A stretch of 64,000 nucleotides of DNA from Erythrobasidium yunnanense (lineage: Eukaryota > Basidiomycota > Cystobasidiomycetes > Erythrobasidiales > Erythrobasidiaceae), in assembly GCA_001600175.1 (NCBI GenBank), contig BCJC01000003.1:248001-312000 (forward strand), written 5' to 3'. The number at the start of each line of letters is the position of its first letter. Within the stretch, counting starts at the first letter, position 1. Under the pieces are notes generated by a model. It was not told the origin of the DNA and did not search any database. It saw only the letters and a list, made by a program, of their open reading frames with translations. Position numbers and translations under genes: made by a program. Below, one piece after another: positions 57,516 to 64,000 of this stretch.

Positions 57516-60500
57516 ATGGGAGTGCCATCGTGGGGATACAACACTCTACTAACAACACTGTATACTGACATTCGATGACAGCCTCTTTCGCTGGTTCAAA
57601 ATCAAGTTCGGCGGGGTGATACGCAAACCAAATCCAAATGGAAAAGCAGATGAATGCGACAACCTCTACATCGACGCAAACTCAATCGTACACAATGCTA
57701 CTCATCCCCAAGACCGCGTGCGTCGTCTGTCTCTGGCCTTGAAAGCAGCGACTATGCTCGTCGTGTCTGACGCGATGTTGTATCTTCGTTCCAGCTCGCG
57801 CCGGCGACAGAGAACGAGATGCTTGAAGATATTGGGAAATATATAGACCATGTCATCAAGACGGCAAAACCAACAAAGCTCGTCCTGATCGCTATTGATG
57901 GAGTCGCGCCGCAAGCTAAGATCAGCCAGCAGAGGAGGTGCACTTATCCCGTTTCCATCAGAAAGATAGCCGTGCTGAAGCGTCAAGAAATATCCACTCA
58001 GTCGCCGCTTCAAAGCTGCAAAAGACGCAGAGTTCGAACAAGAGAGGAAGCGAGCGTTCATGGACAAAGCATTAGGTCTGTTTCTACATCCTTACTCTTC
58101 TCTCCTTCCTACGTCTACTTAGACCCTCAATGTCGCCCTCTAGAAACTGGAAGCGAAAGATACGATCCATCCAGGCTGAACGCAAGCTGGGATAGCAACA
58201 CTATCACTCCAGGTGAGCCTTTCTCTCGCGTGCAGGTACTTCTATGTGTCTACCACAGCTGACGCCATGGGATTGCAAGGAACACCCTTCATGGCCCGAC
58301 TCGATCTGTACATACAAAGCTGGATCTTACGCAAGTTCAGAAACAACGAATTCTACAAGAATGTAGGTCGCATATTCACATCTTCCATGTATCATTAAGT
58401 ATAGCTTATATCCTTCGGGGTACTTCTATCCTTTCCTAGCTCGTTATTGTCTTCTCAGGCTCCGCTGTCCCGGGAGAAGGAGAGCATAAAGCTATGGAGT
58501 TCATTCGCAGACAGAGGGCTCAAGAAGGCTATGTTCCCTTGAGACATTGCTTCTATGGTCCTGTAGGTCTTCATTCATGCCTTATTCTCCTCTTCATATG
58601 TAAGACTGACATTTTCATCACGTTTGTGTATAACGTAGGACGCAGATCTGATCATGCTCGCTCTGGCTACACACGAACCGGACTTCAGGATCCTGCGAGA
58701 AGATCCCCAAGATCAGAAATCGGGTATCTGCAGCGTATGCCAGGAATTCGGGCATTCGTTCCGCCAATGCCAATGTGAGTTCTCTCTCTCTCTATTCTCA
58801 CGGGATCTCTGATGGGTTCACTGACGCTGGCTGCTCCCTCCCGCTCGTCTTTCTGCTTCATTTCGCTGGAACTTGAAAAATGAAAAACAGTAATACCTGA
58901 AAGTTGGGTCAAGCCTGCCGACCGCGCTTCTTCAGCATTCAAACCTCCTCCATTGATATTCTTCGACCTCTATATCCTCCGCCACGCCCTCTCTCCTTAC
59001 CTAAACCACACTCTACCCAAAGACGACGATTCCTCTCCCTTAACACTACCAGGCAAACATCCCGTCCCTTTCAACCTCGAAAGGGCAATTGACGACTTTA
59101 TTGTCCTAGTGACTATGCTAGGGAACGATTTCCTACCGAGTTTACCACTGCCGGACTTTGAGATTTATTTAGGGGCGATAGATAGGATTGTCGATGTTTG
59201 GAAGATTACGGTCAGATTTACGGAGGGCTATATTACGAAAGATGGAATTATTAGACTGAGCAGACTGAGAGAGCTGTTCAGAGGATTGTCGGACATGGAG
59301 CCTTGGTCGGATAAGCAAGCACGTAAGTGAGCTTCCTTGCCTCGTGCAGTATATTGCGCTGATAAGCTCGGATATATGCATATATAAAGTCCCATACCTT
59401 CGAGGAGAGCGACCCGACTCAGAGCGCTATCCCGATGGTCCACCCGACTATAAGCGAATCAAGAAAGCGTCCGAGACGCCCGAACCATCTCGTGCTCGTT
59501 CCGAAGCTTCCCAATTCGCCATCGACCACGCATTCATCAAACCTTCTTCTTCGACTTATGCTCCTGTAGCTTCCACTTCAGCGATTCCGATGGCAGGTGT
59601 GCAAGCACCGATGAACTTTCCGGAAGCTGCGGACTCAGAGAGGGGATTGAGGAGGAAGTTGGAGAATGCGGATTCAGACGATGAGTTTGGGTATGACTAT
59701 GATGCGAAATTGGCGAAAGCGGTGTAGGTTGCCTGCGTTTTCCATCTGTATGCTTCTCAGCACGGAGGCTGATCTAACTTTCGATCGACTGACTTATCAT
59801 TCAATAAACAGACACAATGCTTTCCCTACAAAAGCCACCTATTACGCAGAGAAGTTTGGGGATCGAGGAGAAAACCCGGCAATGAGACAGCAGTGAGTGC
59901 TCCCGACGCTCTTTCTACACGCATGCATGACGGAGCTGACTTTGCACCGCGCTTCTCGTAGTATGGCGAATGCCTATGTCGAAGGTCTCTGCTGGGTCCT
60001 GGCTTACTATCATCAAGGCTGTCCTTCCTGGGATTGGTTAGCCTTACCCTTTCGTCAGAATTCAAGAACGATACTTACACATACGTATGCAGGGTCTATC
60101 CTGAACACTATGCACCGTATCCCTCCGATACATCTGGTATCGGCTGGCTGGAAATCGACTGGGCAACTAAAGGCAAAGGACTCCCCGTCTCGCCCTTCTA
60201 TCAGTTGATGATGGTCTTTCCTCCGGCTTCGTACGTTCTCTTACGCCCATCATACAAAGCTTGCTGACTGCTCTGCGAATGGTAGATCACCGCACATCCC
60301 AGAGCCACTAAGGCCGTTCATGACTCTCCCGAGCTCACCTATCGTCGACTTTTACCCTCGAGATTTCAAAATAGACATGAATGGCAAGAAGCAAGAATGG
60401 AAGGGAATCCCTATCCTTCCTCGAATCGATATTCGAAGACTAGCGCTGGCTATAGATCCTATTCTCGATGCTCCTGCTGAAGAGGAAAGGCGAGATCGCT

Positions 60501-61718
60501 ATGGAGCAGGTAGCAGAACGCTTGCTGAGCAAGGGCAGGACGGACTTCTCGGCCAAGCCAAGAGAACAAGGCTCACTCAATCAGAAAAGGAAAGAAATTT
60601 GGTCGGCGTCGATCGACTTTACGCCTCTATCCACCTTCCGCTGTACGAAAAGCTGCAAAAGGTTCGCGAAGATGACCTCAAGAAGCTGCAGCAGAGACAT
60701 ATTCAAGATAGGAACGAGCAGCAGAGGTTGAATGATCCTCGTCGAAGAAGTCAGAGTAGGAATGGCACGAGCGAGACGCCAGGGCCTGAGGCAACCGGTT
60801 CTGCGGACAAAGACACAAAAGTCAGTCAAATGCACTATTCTACCTGACTGTCTCACTAAGTACATGTCTATTTTTAAGTACGAGCTTACGAGAGCTTCTT
60901 CGACGGTACTCGTTGGGTGGGTAAAGGCCGATCGTTCATACGACGACATGGTGCTATCGAATCAGATGTCGGCAATAGACATGAGAGACGAGCAGACCCC
61001 AGCTGGCATATCCGTAATCTTCTATCCTCCCTCCATCGACCCAGATCGAAAGCACAGATCGGTCGTACTGGACAATCAGCCTCCGCCTAGACGATATGCC
61101 ACGCATCGCATCAAGAGGGAAGCTACGAATCGCAAGAAGACCGAGTGGGCTGTTCATGCCGGGCAGTCTGCTGAAGTCGTTGCTGCGGAGTATCTGGAGT
61201 ACAAGAGAACTGGTGTCAGGAAGACGGACAAGACGCTCGAGCGATTTCAGCGACTTCGAATGCAGGACGAAAATGTGCAATTCACGCCCTTGCCGGATGG
61301 CTTCTCTTTCGTCTTTCCTACATTCCCGCCCCAAATAATATTCGATGTCCCCGACGGCTGGGCGGCCGACGAAGATATGGAGGAAGACGAGCCCGTTGCG
61401 AGCGGTAGTGGTACCACTCCTCAGAACGGCAGCAGTCTCGTACCGCAGAACGGTGGCAGCCTCGTGCCACAAAACGGCCAACAGACGCAAATCTGGGGAG
61501 AAGAAGTAACTCCTTCTACCCAGCCTTCGATGTAGCAGGTCAAGAAGGAATCAGATGAGAGCTCTGCTGACTCCGATGATGATAATGGACAACTTAGGAG
61601 AGGCAAAGCCAAAGTGGGCAAATCGAAAGCGCACAGGTCGAAGCTTAGCAGGCCAAAGAAGGCGCTGTTTAGGGAGCCTTCGGTCAAGCGAGAAGAGGAG
61701 GACGACTATCGATTCTAG
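57516..61718 (+). CDS. RAT1: 5'-3' exoribonuclease RAT1/XRN2
   Basis: Nuclear 5'-3' exonuclease in termination, rRNA processing and RNA decay. A short first exon MGVPS (57516 to about 57529) splices over an intron with a perfect TACTAAC branch site (57547-57553) to [11 protein letters not shown]. Then [105 protein letters not shown], the Rat1-type zinc knuckle [56 protein letters not shown] and [13 protein letters not shown]. The C-terminal tail contains repeats of [15 protein letters not shown] and an acidic-basic end (EEEDDYRF). Stop at 61718 if a 33-nt intron removes the TAG at 61535; otherwise it ends at 61535. Over 1,000 residues. Confidence 0.9.
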
Positions 61719-62144
61719 GCGGCTGCAGATGTCGAGCCAAGCAGGTCACGATTGGGAGACAAGGCTCCCTTACATAGCATCTCTCCTAGCACTTATCCTG
61801 CAAGGCACCTCGCGAGGTTTGGCTCGTATCACAAATTATGTGCTCGCTACAACAACAGAGTTCTCCTCTCCTCTCTCTCAGTCCCATCTCCTCAACCCAC
61901 AAGCCTCGTGCAGGCAGGGTCGCAGCTTGTGCGTCCCCGAACCTACTCTCACATCACTATATTTCCCTCATTCCCGTCTCTGTCTCTCTCACCCTCTCCC
62001 TCTACGTGTAGCGCTATCCGTTCCCTTTCCTCGCCTCATCGGCGTTGGAATTACCGTCCCGGACATCGATTTGTAGCAAATCGCTTTCGAAGTATACGTT
62101 GGGATGTATGGAGAGTGTAAGACGGTTGAAATGTCATTGCTAAT
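61719..62144. other. Convergent intergenic with pyrimidine-rich segment
   Basis: About 425 bases between RAT1 and the first paralog gene, with CT-rich runs near 61860-62000. No gene recognised. Confidence 0.5.
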
Positions 62145-62963
62145 TTAAGCGGATATCGGCGCGATGCGTTCGCTGTTGAAGATGACGACGTTGCCTGCGC
62201 CTGCAATATTAGCGGCATCTGTTGCCTTCTGCTTGCGCGAGAACTAGAAGAAGACAGTATAGCATCAGGCTAATTTCCTTCTGTGCCAGATGAGCACATC
62301 GTACCAAGTCTCTGATTCTTGCCAACTTGCCTCGAGGCGGGGTGGACTGCTGCCGCCCACGAAGCATACCCCTGACTATTGCATGATGCTGTGCTCTGCG
62401 GTCCAAGCCTTCAAGATTGCTCTTCGCAGTCTCGAAGAAGAGCTCCAATACTCGAATGGTATCTTCGGGCAGGTTACGTTGGAACTCTGGCATCAACAGG
62501 TCGAGGTATTGTCCTATACCTTTCCATCTGCAGTAATCCCACTCGAAATCCTCCCAGCTCTCCAGAATGACCGCGGCTGTCCAAGGTGCCAGAGGCTCGA
62601 ACAACGCAGCCAGCGCTCCTTCGAACTTCAGATAATTGGCCGCGTCGAGAGCCGGCATACTCGTTTCCAGAACACTTATGATGACTTGCTGCCAAGTACT
62701 GGGCGCTCAGCTTCCTGCTCCGACCTTATTAAGGCTGCACCAGCACTCACAACGCTGCTTTCAGGTGGAACCGGATCCGCCAGGAAAGCAATTGAGCGTA
62801 CCAGTCGAAAGAGCTCGATAGGGCTCTGCTCTGGTTTGTTTGCAACGTCCTCCCATGTTTGCGGTTCTCGCTCCAACCATGCTGGACAAGGATACACGAA
62901 CTCGGGGCCTGGTACGATGCGATTGCGCGGCTTGGGACTGCGACTTGCGATAGGAGCATACAT
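62145..62963 (-). CDS. Unrecognised protein family, tandem copy 1 (231 residues)
   Basis: Three exons: 62751-62963, 62305-62688 and 62145-62243. Start MYAPIASRSPKPRNRIVPGP, then EFVYPCPAWLEREPQTWEDV, IELFRLVRSIAFLADPVPPE; exon 2 QVIISVLETSMPALDAANYL, FEGALAALFEPLAPWTAAVI, DYCRWKGIGQYLDLLMPEFQ, RGKLARIRDL; exon 3 FSRKQKATDAA then AGNVVIFNSERIAPISA. Soluble, helical, basic in the last third; no signal peptide or membrane segment. A paralog with the same exon plan lies 165 bp upstream. I do not recognise the family; the exon plan and conservation show it is a real gene. Confidence 0.75.
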
Positions 62964-63128
62964 TGTGCTAATTACTCATAAAGAAGGATTCTCAGATCAT
63001 GGAGCAAAAAGCTGGAAGCTAGCGTCTTATATCGGTTGGCCCGTCTGACAGTAAACACAAGATTACGGGTCAGGGGCTACTCAGTTCGCATTGACAGTGT
63101 CTTCGGTAGCTGTCATCCCTGATTACGT

Positions 63129-63946
63129 CTACGCCTGTTCAGAAAAGATGGTAACGTCGCCGATCTTTGCGACCTTTCCTTGTTCGTTCACGACCGGCTT
63201 GCGTCTTCGTAGTACCTAGATATGTAATGTAATGCTCAGGATATTGTTTCTGCGCCGAAAGATCAAGTCGTCGTACCTTATCCTTGAAACGACTCAATCT
63301 TTGTGATAGAGTAATTCGCGGCGCAGCGTGCATCTGGAGCTGCTCCTTCGCCTTGCGGGCCTTGATATCAGCAGCCAGATCGGCAAGGACATCACCACTC
63401 TGCAGACGCTCTTTTGCGCGATCCAGATCGTCCGAAAGAACACGACTGTCGCTCTCAGGCAGCAGACGCAGGATATCTGGCATTACGATGTGGAGATATC
63501 GAGCCAGGCCCTTCATCAAGCAGTACTGCCAATCCTCTCTGTCCGAGCTGTCCATGACGATGGCCGCTGTCCATGGCCCCAAAGGTTCGAAAAGTGCACG
63601 CAATGCTTCGTCAAAATGCTCGTAGCTGGAGACATCGAGTGCTGGCGTGCTCCGTTGTACGATGTGGCTGACGAGATCCTGTAAAGTATCTGCTCAGGCT
63701 TTTCTCTCGTCTTGGTGCTCGCGGTCCACCTACAATGTCGTTTCTGTCTGGAACTGCGCTCGACAAAAACGCTATCGATCTTTCCAACCGAAACAGCTCT
63801 TTTCCAACCTGCTGCAGCTTGCTGTCGGCGTCCTCCCAGGATTGAGGTGTGCGCTCCAGCCATGCTCGGCAAGGATAGACGAATTCTGGTCCTGGCACAA
63901 TACGGTTCGCAGGCCTGGGATTGCGGTCTCCAAACTCGTTTGACAT
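63129..63946 (-). CDS. Unrecognised protein family, tandem copy 2 (233 residues)
   Basis: Three exons: 63734-63946, 63277-63678 and 63129-63215. Start MSNEFGDRNPRPANRIVPGP, chosen because it aligns exactly with copy 1 (first exon 213 nt in both); an ATG 39 bp upstream is possible. Then EFVYPCRAWLERTPQSWEDA, KELFRLERSIAFLSSAVP; exon 2 DLVSHIVQRSTPALDVSSYE, FDEALRALFEPLGPWTAAIV, YCLMKGLARYLHIVMPDILR, LSQRLSRFKDK; exon 3 VLRRRKPVVNEQG and AKIGDVTIFSEQA. The conserved core shared with copy 1 is NRIVPGPEFVYPC, PALD, ALFEPL-PWTAA and a C-terminal G-(N/D)V-IF. Function unknown. Confidence 0.75.
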
Positions 63947-64000
63947 GCTGGATGAAAGTATGCTTCGACGTATCGGAATCTGCATAAGCGGGAGAGCAAT

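Overview
The window is nuclear DNA from a fungus, most likely a basidiomycete. It carries about 28 protein genes on both strands, closely packed, with many short introns (mostly about 50-65 nt, GT...AG, often with a CTGAC/CTAAC-like branch site). The clearest basidiomycete hints are two DUF6593-like genes and a basidiomycete-style GH26-like enzyme. The small introns and compact layout would fit an early-diverging lineage, but the species cannot be fixed from the sequence. Exon ends below were worked out by eye from frame continuity and protein-family conservation, so small boundary errors are likely.

Layout. 1-14.4 kb: UCH37-type ubiquitin hydrolase (cut by the window edge), GH26-like glycosidase with an in-frame stop, MpaB-like oxygenase, FUN14 mitochondrial protein, a small membrane protein, the ATPase OLA1, an intron-dense tiny gene, an unknown NLS-bearing protein, and an F-box/LRR gene flanked by two DUF6593-like paralogs. 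14.6-17.8 kb: repeat-rich island with a diverged ~145-bp tandem repeat, an intron-bearing tRNA-Ala, a LINE (gag-like ORF1 and AP-endonuclease ORF2) that runs into an assembly gap, and a 61-bp tandem repeat. 17.8-20.3 kb: gene-poor, with one unknown multi-exon gene. 20.3-28.5 kb: glucose-6-phosphate 1-epimerase divergent from the giant nucleoporin NUP192/205. 28.9-46.3 kb: SDR, SPX-EXS phosphate exporter divergent from a CSC1-type channel, FAD monooxygenase plus MFS pair, oxysterol-binding protein, mitochondrial PheRS, mitochondrial GrpE. 46.6-57.4 kb: CRZ1-like C2H2 factor, Dal5-type MFS transporter, ACMSD/resorcylate-type decarboxylase, ArsB/CitMHS-type transporter. 57.5-64 kb: RAT1/XRN2 exonuclease and a tandem pair of unrecognised paralogs.

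Functional themes: mitochondrial upkeep (GrpE, PheRS, FUN14), nuclear transport and RNA decay (NUP192, RAT1), ion and phosphate homeostasis (SPX-EXS exporter, CSC1, a candidate calcineurin target CRZ1), and a loose group of aromatic-acid genes (salicylate-hydroxylase-like enzyme, amidohydrolase decarboxylase, adjacent transporters). The best candidates for new biology are the tandem paralog pair at 62.1-63.9 kb, the tRNA/LINE/tandem-repeat island, and the GH26-like and F-box genes whose frames are broken at a single point.
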